Origin: Nitrospirota bacterium
Lineage (GTDB): Bacteria; NPL-UPA2; JAADIA01
Direction of reading: 5' to 3'
Length of the DNA stretch: 32,767 nt
NCBI GenBank assembly: GCA_013151555.1
Contig: JAADIA010000015.1
Location: 1 to 32,767 of the forward strand
Positions 12,944-21,220 of the stretch are shown here, in pieces. The notes beneath the pieces are model-generated. The model had not been told where the DNA came from and searched no databases. It saw only the letters and a program-made list of their open reading frames with translations. The translations under genes and the position numbers were made by a program. The first letter of the stretch is position 1. Each line of letters opens with the position of its first letter.

Positions 12944-14113
12944 ATGATTAAAAAAGGTAAAGAGGCACCTTGTTTTAAGATAAACTCCCGGGAAATCGTG
13001 GATTTGACCAGGAAGTTAGTGCGGAAAGAGACGGTTAATCCTCCCGGAAAGGAATATTTAACTAAAGATATTGTCCTGAAGAGCCTGGAAAGATTGGGGG
13101 CCGGGATAACCATCTGTGGCAATCGAAAAAGACCCAATATCTTAGGGACGATCGGGGAAGGGAAACCTTCCATAGCTATTATTTCTCATATGGATGTCGT
13201 CCCTCCGGGCGATGGTTGGAAAAATCATCCTTTTAAGCCGGTAGTCAAGAGAGGGCGAATATATGGTCGGGGAGCCGTAGATGATAAGGGTCCCTATGCT
13301 GCCGGTTGGGCGGCGGTAAAAGCTGCTCTTGAGTATGGTCTGCCGAGGAAAGGCACGATTATCCTGGGAGCTGTATCCGATGAGGAAAGGGGATCGGAAG
13401 AAGGAGTTAAACTCCTTATTAAAGAAGGTTTTCATCCCGATTTCTGTTTAATTCCCGATGGCGGAAAAATAAATCAAGCTGTCATCGGGGAAAAAGGGAT
13501 GCTTTGGATAAAGTTAGAGAGCCGGGGAAAGCAAGCTCATGGCTCGAGTCCTTCCCAGGGAATAAACGCCATCGCGAAATTGAGCAAATTCATTCTCCAT
13601 TTAAGAGATTCGGACTTTGGGAAGAATTATCATCCCCGGTTTACCAAAACTACCTTGAATTGGGGAGAAGTAAAAGGAGGCGTAGCTCCTAATATCGTTC
13701 CCGGCTGCTGCGAAGCTACTTTGGATATTCGCTATCCCCTGGGACTGACCCGGGGTGTTGTCCTGAGGAGAATCCGGGAAGAACTCCGGGAATTTAAACG
13801 AGGGGATTCTCAGGCGGATATCCGAATAAAAGAAATCCTTCTCGGAACGAAGCCTCACCTGATTAGAGAGAATTCTAAAATGGTCAAGGCTTTCTTAAAA
13901 GCAGCCCGGGATGTCCGGCTGCGCTTGATCCTGAAGACTATCGGGGGAAATTCTCTCGCTAAAGAACTTTATTTTGCCGGGATCCCTTCCCTGAGCCATT
14001 CTCCGGAGGAGGGAGAGTCCTCAGCTCATCGGGCAAACGAGTCCGTTAAGATAGATAATTTAGTAAAGTGCGCCCGGCTCTGGGCCACTTTTCTCTGGGA
14101 ATTAACCGGTTGA
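12944..14113 (+). CDS. M20-family metallopeptidase/deacylase (ArgE/DapE/CPG2-like)
   Basis: 389-aa di-zinc amidohydrolase. Metal and catalytic residues are visible: 'ISHMDVVPPGDGW' (H82, catalytic D84), 'GRGAVDDKGP' (D113/D114), 'AVSDEERGSEEG' (E147/E148), 'IPDGG', 'KQAHGSSPSQG' (dimerisation-domain histidine) and C-terminal 'SAHRANE'. It resembles the PepV/DapE branch (dipeptidase or succinyl-diaminopimelate desuccinylase); the substrate cannot be decided from sequence. It begins 12 nt after the STAS gene with a poor ribosome site (CCAGG adjoining ATG), so translation may depend on read-through from upstream. No signal peptide, so cytoplasmic. Confidence 0.85.
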   Translation: MIKKGKEAPCFKINSREIVDLTRKLVRKETVNPPGKEYLTKDIVLKSLERLGAGITICGNRKRPNILGTIGEGKPSIAIISHMDVVPPGDGWKNHPFKPVVKRGRIYGRGAVDDKGPYAAGWAAVKAALEYGLPRKGTIILGAVSDEERGSEEGVKLLIKEGFHPDFCLIPDGGKINQAVIGEKGMLWIKLESRGKQAHGSSPSQGINAIAKLSKFILHLRDSDFGKNYHPRFTKTTLNWGEVKGGVAPNIVPGCCEATLDIRYPLGLTRGVVLRRIREELREFKRGDSQADIRIKEILLGTKPHLIRENSKMVKAFLKAARDVRLRLILKTIGGNSLAKELYFAGIPSLSHSPEEGESSAHRANESVKIDNLVKCARLWATFLWELTG

Positions 14114-14238
14114 AACAGATTAGAGCGAAAGGGAAAGAAGAGGTAAATGGTTTAAATAATTAAGGGCTCTGTAATCTCTATGCCTTTGTGCGGAAAGTTT
14201 TTTAAATTTTACTTTTAGGAAGAAGGGGGTGATTTATA

Positions 14239-14745
14239 ATGCAACAGACTCTGGTTCTCATTAAACCGGATGGGTTGAAGAAATCTCTTACCGGTAATAT
14301 CCTCACTCGCTTGTCGGAGACCAAGCTGGAGATTGCTGCTGCTAAAATGGTTCGGGTATCGAAGGAACTGGCCGAAAGTCACTATGGCCATATGAAAGAC
14401 AAACCTTTCTTCGGGGAACTGATCGGGTATATCATGGGAGAACTCCACGATCGCCGGAAGGTGTTGGCCTTGGTTTATTATGGCGAAAATGCCATCAAAA
14501 AAGTGAGAGAATTGTCCGGGGCCACCAATCCGGAAGAGGCTGACCCTGTTTCCATTCGAGGAGCTTATGGACGGGTGACTACCAAGGGTGTCTATGAGAA
14601 TGTCTTACATACGTCTACCAACGAAGAGGAAGCGGAACGGGAGATTAAACTTTGGTTCAAGCCGGATGAAATAATCTTCGATGTCTATGAGACGGAAATA
14701 ATCACGAGAGAAGTTGTTAAAGAAAGAGTATGGAAGAAGAAGTGA
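14239..14745 (+). CDS. ndk: Nucleoside diphosphate kinase
   Basis: Transfers gamma-phosphate between nucleoside di- and triphosphates through a phosphohistidine. 168 aa, longer than the usual about 140 because of insertions and a C-terminal extension. 'TLVLIKPDGL' at the N-terminus, 'GATNPEEADPVSIRGAYGR' (94-112) and the catalytic histidine in 'YENVLHTSTNEEEAEREI' (H124) are conserved. The motif reads NVLHTS instead of the common NxxHGSD. GAAGGGGGTGA lies upstream of ATG. It is separated from the M20 gene by 125 nt containing a single TGCCTTTGTGC word of the GGCACAAAG repeat family. Confidence 0.92.
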   Translation: MQQTLVLIKPDGLKKSLTGNILTRLSETKLEIAAAKMVRVSKELAESHYGHMKDKPFFGELIGYIMGELHDRRKVLALVYYGENAIKKVRELSGATNPEEADPVSIRGAYGRVTTKGVYENVLHTSTNEEEAEREIKLWFKPDEIIFDVYETEIITREVVKERVWKKK

Positions 14746-14806
14746 GGCGGCATGAAAGTGCTGTCCTTGATTGTACAGATTAAATACTCGAAGGAGAAAA
14801 AATTTC

Positions 14807-16072
14807 ATGGGGATGACTATCACTGAGAAAATCTTAGCGGCTCATGCAGGAAAAAAGGAAGTAAGCCCGGGAGAGTTTATTGAAGCGGAATTGGACCTTA
14901 TTCTGGCTAACGATATCACGGCCCCTTTAGCTATAAAAGAGTTTGAGAAAGTGGGAGCCGAGAAGGTGTTTGACCGGGAGAAGATAGCTCTTGTCCCTGA
15001 CCACTTTACCCCTAACCGGGATGCCCGGGCGGCTGAGCAGTGTCGTCTCCTTAAAGATTTTGCCCGGAAACAAAAAATAAAACATTATTTTGAAGTCGGC
15101 AGGATGGGAATAGAGCATGCCCTGCTTCCGGAAAAGGGTTTGGTTCTCCCCGGGCAGGCTATAATCGGAGCCGATTCCCACACCTGCACTTATGGAGCCT
15201 TAGGAGCCTTTGCCACCGGAGTGGGCAGTACGGATTTAGCTGCTGCTCTGGTTACCGGCCGGGTCTGGCTGAAAGTGCCCGAATCCATTAAATTGATTTA
15301 CCGGGGGAAATTAAAGAAGTGGGTAACGGGCAAAGACCTCGTCCTTTATACCATTGGCGATCTGGGAGTTGACGGAGCTAATTATAAAGCCCTGGAATTC
15401 CGGGGGGAGACTATTACCCGTCTCTCTATGGAAGGAAGACTCACCATGGCCAACATGGCTATCGAAGCCGGAGCCAAAAACGGCATTTTTGAAGCTGATG
15501 AGATTACTTTAAACTATGTTCGACAAGTTACGGGGCGCGAATTGCCGGCTGGGGACTATACAAGTGATGAGGATGCCGGCTATTCGGAAACGAGGGAATA
15601 TGATTGTACTAAAATAGACCCTCAGGTAGCCCTGCCTCCTTTACCCTCTCGTAGCAAGCCGGTACAGGAAGTGCCGGATATCAGGATAGACCAGGTTGTC
15701 ATCGGTTCTTGCACCAATGGAAGAATAGAAGATTTGAGATTAGCCGCTCAGGTTCTGAAAGGGCACAAGGTTCATCGGAAAGTGAGGCTGCTCATTATCC
15801 CGGCGACTCAGAAAATATATCTTCAGGCTCTCCAGGAAGGATTGATGGAGATTTTCCTCCAGGCAGGAGGAGTGATTACTACTCCCACCTGTGGTCCTTG
15901 CCTGGGAGGACATACGGGAGTCCTGGCTGCCGGGGAGAGAGCTGTAGCTACTACCAATCGTAACTTCGTTGGCCGTATGGGCCATCCTCAAAGTGAAGTT
16001 TATCTTTCCAATCCGGCTGTCGCTGCCGCCTCAAGCATTGCCGGGCAGATAATCCATCCGGAGAAAGTATGA
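14807..16072 (+). CDS. leuC: 3-isopropylmalate dehydratase large subunit (LeuC/HacA type)
   Basis: Iron-sulfur catalytic subunit partnering the LeuD at 8567. About 421 aa, the short archaeal/clostridial-type form. Cluster ligands lie in 'GSCTNGRIEDL' (C302) and 'TPTCGPCLGGHTG' (C362 and C365); 'GADSHTCTYGALGAFATGVG' is the substrate and aconitase signature. AAGGAG (14791-14796) selects ATG 14807. An ATG two codons later is also possible; a longer in-frame ORF from 14771 lacks a ribosome site. Homoaconitase or related substrates cannot be excluded. Confidence 0.9.
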   Translation: MGMTITEKILAAHAGKKEVSPGEFIEAELDLILANDITAPLAIKEFEKVGAEKVFDREKIALVPDHFTPNRDARAAEQCRLLKDFARKQKIKHYFEVGRMGIEHALLPEKGLVLPGQAIIGADSHTCTYGALGAFATGVGSTDLAAALVTGRVWLKVPESIKLIYRGKLKKWVTGKDLVLYTIGDLGVDGANYKALEFRGETITRLSMEGRLTMANMAIEAGAKNGIFEADEITLNYVRQVTGRELPAGDYTSDEDAGYSETREYDCTKIDPQVALPPLPSRSKPVQEVPDIRIDQVVIGSCTNGRIEDLRLAAQVLKGHKVHRKVRLLIIPATQKIYLQALQEGLMEIFLQAGGVITTPTCGPCLGGHTGVLAAGERAVATTNRNFVGRMGHPQSEVYLSNPAVAAASSIAGQIIHPEKV

Positions 16073-16137
16073 AGTAACTCACGGAGGAGCTCTTAATTGC
16101 AAGAGGATATCTTTAAGAGGAGGTAAGGAAGATAGTT

Positions 16138-16323
16138 TTGGAATCTATAATAAAATGTCCTCAATGTGAGTTCGAGAGCAGGGAGACTATCCCTCAGGAT
16201 TCCTGCCAACTCTTCTATAAGTGCCCTCACTGTCAAACGATCCTTAAACCCCGGAAAGGCGATTGTTGCATATTTTGTTCTTATGGCAGCGTTAAATGCT
16301 TCCCAAAACAGGAGGCCGAATGA
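16138..16323 (+). CDS. 61-aa cysteine-rich (zinc-ribbon-like) protein, GDCCIFCSYG family
   Basis: Small protein with 'CPQC' and 'CPHC' pairs forming a probable zinc ribbon, followed by the striking conserved-looking block 'RKGDCCIFCSYGSVKCFP'. I recall GDCC-F/Y-CSYG mini-proteins as a widespread uncharacterised family. TTG start at 16138: AAGGAAG lies about 6 nt upstream and a strong GAGGAGGT a little further (16117-16124). It sits between leuC and the ComEA-like gene with short spacers, so it is probably co-transcribed. Eight cysteines in 61 residues suggest metal binding. Confidence 0.65.
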   Translation: MESIIKCPQCEFESRETIPQDSCQLFYKCPHCQTILKPRKGDCCIFCSYGSVKCFPKQEAE

Positions 16324-16338
16324 GATTTTTCTCTCATT

Positions 16339-16935
16339 ATGTTTAATCTGACCCGACAGGAACAAATGGTGGTTATTGTCCTGATAGGGGCAATTATCCT
16401 GGGAGGAGGAAAGCTCTTTTATCGGAATGTCGTTCAAGAGCGGGTGGCTCCGGGAATAAGCGAAGAGAAGGGGAAGGATATCCCTGAGGTGGAGATCGTT
16501 GTGGATGTCGCCGGAGCTGTATGGAGACCGGGAGTTTACACTCTTAAATCCGGAGCCAGGGTTAAGGATTTGGTAGATAAAGCTAGTCCCCGGGGTGATG
16601 CTAACTTAGAGATTCTCAACTTAGCGGCCCTCTTGAAGGATGGGCAAAAGATAGTGGTACCCGTCAAGCCCAGGGAATTAGCTCCCGGTAAAGGTTCGAA
16701 AGGAGCAATGTCCCCCTTACTCTCAGCTCAAGGTCCGGGGGGAAAGGTGAATTTGAATACGGCTACCATGACGGAGCTGGAGAATCTTCCCGGAATCGGG
16801 CCGGTACGGGCTCAGGCTATCATTAGTTATCGTAATCAACATAACGGATTTAAAAATGTCGAGGAGATCAAAAATATCGAGGGAATTGGAGAGCTGACTT
16901 TCCAGAAGATAAAGGCATTGATTGCTATTTATTGA
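16339..16935 (+). CDS. ComEA-like DNA-binding protein (TM + SLBB + helix-hairpin-helix)
   Basis: 198 aa. An N-terminal membrane segment (about residues 10-27) is followed by a linker, an SLBB domain (about 50-115, 'VVDVAGAVWRPGVYTLKSG'), and a C-terminal helix-hairpin-helix pair (about 133-198, 'KVNLNTATMTELENLPGIGP' and 'IEGIGELTFQKIKAL'). This is the exact architecture of ComEA, the periplasmic receptor for transforming DNA. It starts 15 nt after the cysteine-rich gene. No comEC or pilus gene is nearby, so a competence role is inferred from architecture only. Confidence 0.87.
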   Translation: MFNLTRQEQMVVIVLIGAIILGGGKLFYRNVVQERVAPGISEEKGKDIPEVEIVVDVAGAVWRPGVYTLKSGARVKDLVDKASPRGDANLEILNLAALLKDGQKIVVPVKPRELAPGKGSKGAMSPLLSAQGPGGKVNLNTATMTELENLPGIGPVRAQAIISYRNQHNGFKNVEEIKNIEGIGELTFQKIKALIAIY

Positions 16936-17214
16936 AGGGGCAAGAGAAAGATAACCTTTCCTGCTCTTCAGAATCTCTTTCCGTCTGCAATTTACTTTCC
17001 CCATCCCTGTTTGCTTGATAAAGGGGTGAAACTCTTCGCCCCGGCAAATTCTTCCCCTAATGTCCCCTTGGAAGTAGCGCAACATAAATAGAAAAGACCT
17101 TTCTCCTTTATTCTGCTTGGACAAAATAAAAAAATGGTTTTTCACTCCGTAATAAAATACCCTCGGTAGGGGTTTAAAAGTAGAGGGATGTTGCCCTTAG
17201 GGCCTACTGGAATC
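16936..17214. other. Spacer between ComEA-like gene and the DUF4159 operon promoter
   Basis: No supported gene. Contains a weak stem AAGAGAAAG...CTTTCCTGCTCTT just after the comEA stop (possible terminator without a T-run) and a GGGG...CCCC pair near 17022-17042. Open frames on the minus strand here run into the ComEA coding region and lack family features. Confidence 0.5.
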
Positions 17215-17243
17215 TTGCTAAAGTTGAACAAAAAGGATATAAT
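17215..17243 (+). promoter_or_regulatory. Sigma-70 promoter of the DUF4159/MoxR gene block
   Basis: -35 TTGCTA (17215-17220), 17-nt spacer, consensus -10 TATAAT (17238-17243). The predicted start near 17250 leaves a 40-nt leader before ATG 17290 and rules out the upstream in-frame ATG at 17188. Confidence 0.75.
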
Positions 17244-17289
17244 TACTTCGGTGAGATGGGACCGGGAGAGAAAAAAGAGGAGGAAGAGA

Positions 17290-18807
17290 ATGGGGGGAAC
17301 TATTAACAAGCCTTGGAGTTCTTTCTTTCCCGGGCATACGTTCCCCTTTTTCATTATCGTCTTCCTCCTTTTGGTTAATGTCCCTGCTTTTGGAGAGGAA
17401 GAAGGCTGGTGCCCGGATTCCCTTCCTCCTCCTCCGAGACCTCAGCGTCGGGCTGGAGGAGAATCTCTCGCGCCGTTGCCTCTTCCGGTTACCCCCCAGC
17501 GTCGCACGGAGAAGAAACGTCCGCCGCGTCCGCCTGCCCTCATCGGTAAAATTGCTCAGGGAAAAGAAAGAGACTGGCTCATTAATAGGAATGATGCTCG
17601 TAACCTTCTCCGCTGGTTTGAAGCTAAGGCCGGATTTAAGTTCGGCGGACGGATGGTAAGGCTAAGAAAATTTTCTTTCGACCCTGCCGACATTCCCCTT
17701 CTTTATCTTAGCGGACGGCATTCCTTCCGGTGGACTGAATCCGAAAGGGCCAAGATTAGAGAATACCTTATCCGGGGCGGCTCGCTGATTATAACCAATT
17801 GCTGTGCCAGCAAGAAGTTCCGCCAGTCCGCTCGCCGGGAGATAGCAGCGCTCTTTCCGGAGAAAAAGCTTCATCCCGTAGGGATAGACAACCCCCTTTA
17901 CCGTTCCTTTTACGATATTACTGGAGATAAATATACCCGCAAAGCAGTTTCCAAACCAATGGTCGAAGGGATAGATATCGGCTGGCGGACCGTTTTAATC
18001 TATAGCGAATACGATCTGGGGTGCGGCTGGGATCCTCGCGAGCCTCTTGAGACTTGTCCTGCTTATCGGAAGGAGCACATAACCGATCTCTGGACCAGAG
18101 AACTGGGGACTAATCTGCTCGCTTATGTTTTAGCTAACAGAAAGACGGCTCAGGCTTCTTTTGAATTTCCGGTCTATGTTGATAAGGTTAAAACGGAAGG
18201 GAATGGTTTTACCATCGGTCAAGTAATCCATGCCGGCCAGTGGGATCCGGATCCGTCCGCTATCTCATCTCTTCTCAAAGCTGTCGGGGATGTGACAAAG
18301 GTCCCGGTCAGTCTTCGGAACAAGAATGTCGAGTTGACCGGGGCGGACTTATTCTCTTATCCTTTCCTTTATCTAACCGGTCACAATGATTTTAAACTCT
18401 CTAAAACCGAAGTTAAAAATCTCCGCTTCTACCTTCTTAACGGCGGCTTTCTCTTTGCGGATAGTGCCGACGGCCGGGAAGTTTTTGATGCTGCTTTCCG
18501 AAGAGAAATCAGGAGAGTCCTGCCGGAATTTTTCCTCTCTCCGCTGCCGGTAAACCATCCGATTTATTCCGCTTATTATAAAATTAAAAAGGTGGATTAT
18601 TCTTTAGCTGTTGAGACCAAAGATGGCAATTTAATCCGACCTCGCCTGGAAGGGATAACCGTGAATGGTAACTTGGCTGTGGTCTATAGTCCTTATGACC
18701 TCAGATACGGCTGGAATTTTAACGATCATCCTTACCGGAAGGGATACAGCCCTGAAGATAGCCTGCGCCTGGGAGTTAATGTTATCGTTTATGCTTTGAC
18801 ACATTAG
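17290..18807 (+). CDS. Secreted protein with two tandem DUF4159 domains
   Basis: 505 aa from ATG 17290 (ribosome site GAGGAGGAAGAG; promoter at 17215). Signal peptide with core 'FFIIVFLLLVNVPAFG'. A proline/arginine-rich linker (about 45-85) precedes two copies of a DUF4159 domain. Copy one has 'IPLLYLSGRHSFRW' and 'EYLIRGGSLIITNC'; copy two has 'YPFLYLTGHNDFKL' and 'FYLLNGGFLFADSADG'. Each ends in a 'YDL-x-x-GW' plus 'LGxNxxxYAL' block. DUF4159 has a class-I glutamine-amidotransferase-like fold and is usually found beside MoxR/VWA genes, as here. No catalytic Cys-His pair is evident. It lies about 1 kb upstream of moxR on the same strand. Function unknown. Confidence 0.8.
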   Translation: MGGTINKPWSSFFPGHTFPFFIIVFLLLVNVPAFGEEEGWCPDSLPPPPRPQRRAGGESLAPLPLPVTPQRRTEKKRPPRPPALIGKIAQGKERDWLINRNDARNLLRWFEAKAGFKFGGRMVRLRKFSFDPADIPLLYLSGRHSFRWTESERAKIREYLIRGGSLIITNCCASKKFRQSARREIAALFPEKKLHPVGIDNPLYRSFYDITGDKYTRKAVSKPMVEGIDIGWRTVLIYSEYDLGCGWDPREPLETCPAYRKEHITDLWTRELGTNLLAYVLANRKTAQASFEFPVYVDKVKTEGNGFTIGQVIHAGQWDPDPSAISSLLKAVGDVTKVPVSLRNKNVELTGADLFSYPFLYLTGHNDFKLSKTEVKNLRFYLLNGGFLFADSADGREVFDAAFRREIRRVLPEFFLSPLPVNHPIYSAYYKIKKVDYSLAVETKDGNLIRPRLEGITVNGNLAVVYSPYDLRYGWNFNDHPYRKGYSPEDSLRLGVNVIVYALTH

Positions 18808-18842
18808 CCCGCCAGCGGTGGGGGCAACAGCTACGGAGGCAT

Positions 18843-19790
18843 ATGAACAGGCACAGAGCGATTAAACGCACCCAGAGGCACGTTCAAACAGGCACAAAGG
18901 CACAGAGGCACAGAGGCACAAAGTTAAAGAACCTAAAAAAACTGCGCCTGTTAATCTTTGGTCTTATATCCTTTGTGCCTGTTATTTTTTCTGCTTTCAG
19001 CCAGGAAACGGGCGGAAGGGGAGAAACAGATGCTTTGGAGACAGAAGCTTTCTTCTCCCTGGCGGCTAAAGCGGACAACTATGTGAAGAAAGGGGATTAT
19101 AACCAAGCGGAAGTCTGCTCCCGGAAATTCCTGGAACAGTATCCGCAAAGCCGCTACTCGGCCTTTTCCTACCTCCGGATAGCAGGAATATACCAGGATT
19201 ACCTCCGGAACTATGGTCGGGCCAAGGAGCTATATGAGAAGGTATTAACCCTGCCAGGAGAAGATAAGCTGACTCGATTGTCCCGGAAGATAGCCGGGAT
19301 ATGGAGGGAAAGAATGGGATTGGCCCTCATTGAGCAGGCTCTTAACCGCTATTATGCCCGGGAGGTGGAATACCCGGCAAGTTTAAAAGTCCTCTTCCTT
19401 AAAGGCTATCTTAAGAAAGATTCCCTGAAGGATTCCCGGGGGAACGATTACTTCTACAGGTTAAAGGATTCCAGCCTTTTCTCTAAGCTTAGAGGGCAGG
19501 AGTATACTCTCTACTCTACCTCTGCCCCGGGGGAGAGGAAGCCTCTGTCTTTTCTCATCGAGAGAAGGAAAGCTTTTTCCCGTCAATTCTCCTTGCAGGG
19601 ATTGATCGGAGGTCCCGAGGGCAAAAAGGCAGTTATTAACTATAGCCCTGAATCTTCTGCTGCTGAACAAAGCCGGGAAATCCTCGCCGAAGGGGAGGAA
19701 ATAGGCGGAGCTCAGGTGGTGGAGATAACGAGTGCCGGAGTTATTCTTAAGGAGGGAGAGACCCTTTTGGTTTTAACTATGGGGAGATAA
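18843..19790 (+). CDS. Membrane-anchored TPR protein with GspC/PilP-like C-terminus
   Basis: 315 aa, not assigned to a named family. Very basic first 36 residues, then a hydrophobic segment ('LLIFGLISFVPVIFSAF', about 36-53) acting as signal or anchor. A TPR-like helical repeat region (about 68-130, 'DNYVKKGDYNQAEVCSRKFL', 'YGRAKELYEKVL') follows. The C-terminal about 50 residues end in 'GGAQVVEITSAGVILKEGET', resembling the beta-domain of GspC/PilP secretion proteins. GGAGG lies 3 nt before the ATG, which is tight. The first codons consist of the GGCACARAG repeat, so the N-terminus (...TGTKAQRHRGTK...) is repeat-derived. The next gene starts 2 nt after the stop, implying an operon with moxR. 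Confidence 0.65.
   Translation: MNRHRAIKRTQRHVQTGTKAQRHRGTKLKNLKKLRLLIFGLISFVPVIFSAFSQETGGRGETDALETEAFFSLAAKADNYVKKGDYNQAEVCSRKFLEQYPQSRYSAFSYLRIAGIYQDYLRNYGRAKELYEKVLTLPGEDKLTRLSRKIAGIWRERMGLALIEQALNRYYAREVEYPASLKVLFLKGYLKKDSLKDSRGNDYFYRLKDSSLFSKLRGQEYTLYSTSAPGERKPLSFLIERRKAFSRQFSLQGLIGGPEGKKAVINYSPESSAAEQSREILAEGEEIGGAQVVEITSAGVILKEGETLLVLTMGR
18887..18983. repeat. Inverted-arm GGCACAAAG element inside a coding region
   Basis: AACAGGCACAAAGG (18887-18900) is perfectly inverted at 18970-18983 (CCTTTGTGCCTGTT). The left arm continues as tandem GGCACAGA/GGCACAAAG words to about 18921. The element overlaps the signal-anchor region of the TPR gene and would form a strong hairpin in its mRNA. 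Confidence 0.75.
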
Positions 19791-19792
19791 AC

Positions 19793-21043
19793 ATGGCGAA
19801 GAAAGAAGCTGTAGATAGTGAGGGAACGCTGATTGTCCCGGAAGGCAAGGTCATTACCTGTCCGGGATGTGGAGTTAAATTGGACGTTACCAAGGTGGAG
19901 GAAGGAACTACTATCCAATGTCCTAAGTGCGACGTTTCCTTCCCTATCTCTTTTGAAGAGGGGAAAGCAGTGGAGGTAAACCCGGTTAAAAGAGAGATAA
20001 CTGCGGCCCCTTTGACACAGGCTTCTACCGGGGTAAAGGAGACGGATATTGAGGCAATCCGGGATTTAGCCGGGAAGAGGGATATCCTTTTGGAGGCTAT
20101 CGGGAAAGTAATCGTTGGACAGCATCAGGTAATAGATGAGATGTTAATTTCTGTCTTCTCCCGGGGTCACTGCTTGGTAGTTGGGGTTCCCGGCTTAGCC
20201 AAGACGCTCCTGGTAAAGACTATTGCCAAGCTCCTCGCTCTCAATTTCAAACGTATCCAGTTTACCCCCGATATGATGCCCTCGGATATTACCGGGACGG
20301 ATATCATCGAGGAAGATAGCTCCACGGGGAAGAGAGCATTCAAATTTATCAGAGGTCCTATTTTTGCTAACATCATCCTGGCTGATGAAATAAACAGGAC
20401 TCCTCCCAAGACTCAGGCTGCTCTTCTGGAGGCTATGCAGGAGAGTCGGGTAACCGCTCGGGGAATAACTTATCTGCTGGAGCCTCCTTTCTTTGTCCTG
20501 GCTACTCAGAATCCCATTGAGCAAGAAGGAACTTATCCTCTTCCGGAGGCTCAGCTTGACCGTTTTATGTTCAACATCTACATCGATTATCCGGATAAAG
20601 ATGAGGAATGTGCAATTGTCAAGAGGACGACCACCGAGGAAGAAAAAGAGTTCTCCAGTGTCCTTTCCCGGGAAGATATCCTTACCATCCAGAGGGTTGT
20701 GAGAAAGATTCCGGTATCGGACCATCTGATTAACTATGCGGTGAATTTAACCAGAAGTACCCGGCCTCATAACGCTGACTGTCCCGATTTTGTGAAGAAA
20801 TGGGTCAGCTGGGGAGCCGGCCCTCGTGCTGCCCAGTATCTGGTTCTCGGCAGCAAGGCCCGGGCGGTAACCCAGGGAAGGTACAATGTCTCCTGCGACG
20901 ATATCCGGGCAATTGCCAAACCTGTCCTCCGGCACCGGTTGGTAACTAATTTCAATGCCGAAGCAGAAGGGATAAGCACCGATGAGATAATTGATAAACT
21001 CCTTGAACTTATCCCGGAGCCGGGGGAAAAAGATTATAAATGA
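19793..21043 (+). CDS. MoxR-family AAA+ ATPase with N-terminal zinc ribbon
   Basis: 416 aa. An unusual N-terminal zinc-ribbon motif ('CPGCGVKL', C23/C26 and 'CPKCDVSF', C43/C46) is joined by a linker to a full MoxR module. Walker A 'GVPGLAKTLL' (131-140), Walker B 'IILADEINRTPPKTQAALLE' (194-213), sensor-1 'ATQNPIEQEGTYPLPEAQLD' (237-256), and the C-terminal lid. MoxR ATPases act as chaperones with VWA-domain partners; partners are encoded next door (DUF58 and two VWA genes). Starts 2 nt after the TPR gene. The zinc ribbon resembles the MJ0042/thioredoxin-type cysteine pairs and may mediate protein contacts (inference). Confidence 0.92.
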   Translation: MAKKEAVDSEGTLIVPEGKVITCPGCGVKLDVTKVEEGTTIQCPKCDVSFPISFEEGKAVEVNPVKREITAAPLTQASTGVKETDIEAIRDLAGKRDILLEAIGKVIVGQHQVIDEMLISVFSRGHCLVVGVPGLAKTLLVKTIAKLLALNFKRIQFTPDMMPSDITGTDIIEEDSSTGKRAFKFIRGPIFANIILADEINRTPPKTQAALLEAMQESRVTARGITYLLEPPFFVLATQNPIEQEGTYPLPEAQLDRFMFNIYIDYPDKDEECAIVKRTTTEEEKEFSSVLSREDILTIQRVVRKIPVSDHLINYAVNLTRSTRPHNADCPDFVKKWVSWGAGPRAAQYLVLGSKARAVTQGRYNVSCDDIRAIAKPVLRHRLVTNFNAEAEGISTDEIIDKLLELIPEPGEKDYK

Positions 21044-21054
21044 AGGTGCGAGAG

Positions 21055-21127
21055 ATAGGATTAAGGATTAAGACACTTACTTCGTTTGCTTTAAGAATTA
21101 AGTTTTTTACTTAATACTTAATCCTAT
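21055..21127. repeat. Inverted-arm intergenic element (GGATTAAG words)
   Basis: ATAGGATTAAG (21055-21065) is perfectly inverted at 21117-21127; a tandem GGATTAAG (21065-21072) extends the left arm. Just downstream are the words CTGTGCCTGAG and TCCGTGCATTCCGTGGC (21168-21184), the latter an internal repeat of TCCGTG. The element separates moxR from the DUF58 gene. Confidence 0.65.
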
Positions 21128-21220
21128 TTTCTGTGCCTGAGGGCAGCTGGTTAATTTCTCAACGGGTTCCGTGCATTCCGTGGCAAAATTAATAGTATAG
21201 ATTAGGGAGAGGGAGAAAAA

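Noticed and set aside
16936-17042. Possible terminator after the ComEA-like gene
   Set aside because: The stems are short or interrupted and lack a T-tract; not enough to call.
16723-17145. 140-aa minus-strand open frame after the ComEA-like gene
   Set aside because: Its 3' half is antisense to the helix-hairpin-helix region of the ComEA-like gene; composition is unlike neighbours and no motif is seen.
17188-17289. Upstream ATG that would lengthen the DUF4159 protein by 34 residues
   Set aside because: It precedes the predicted transcript start of the TATAAT promoter, and a strong ribosome site and signal peptide begin at 17290.
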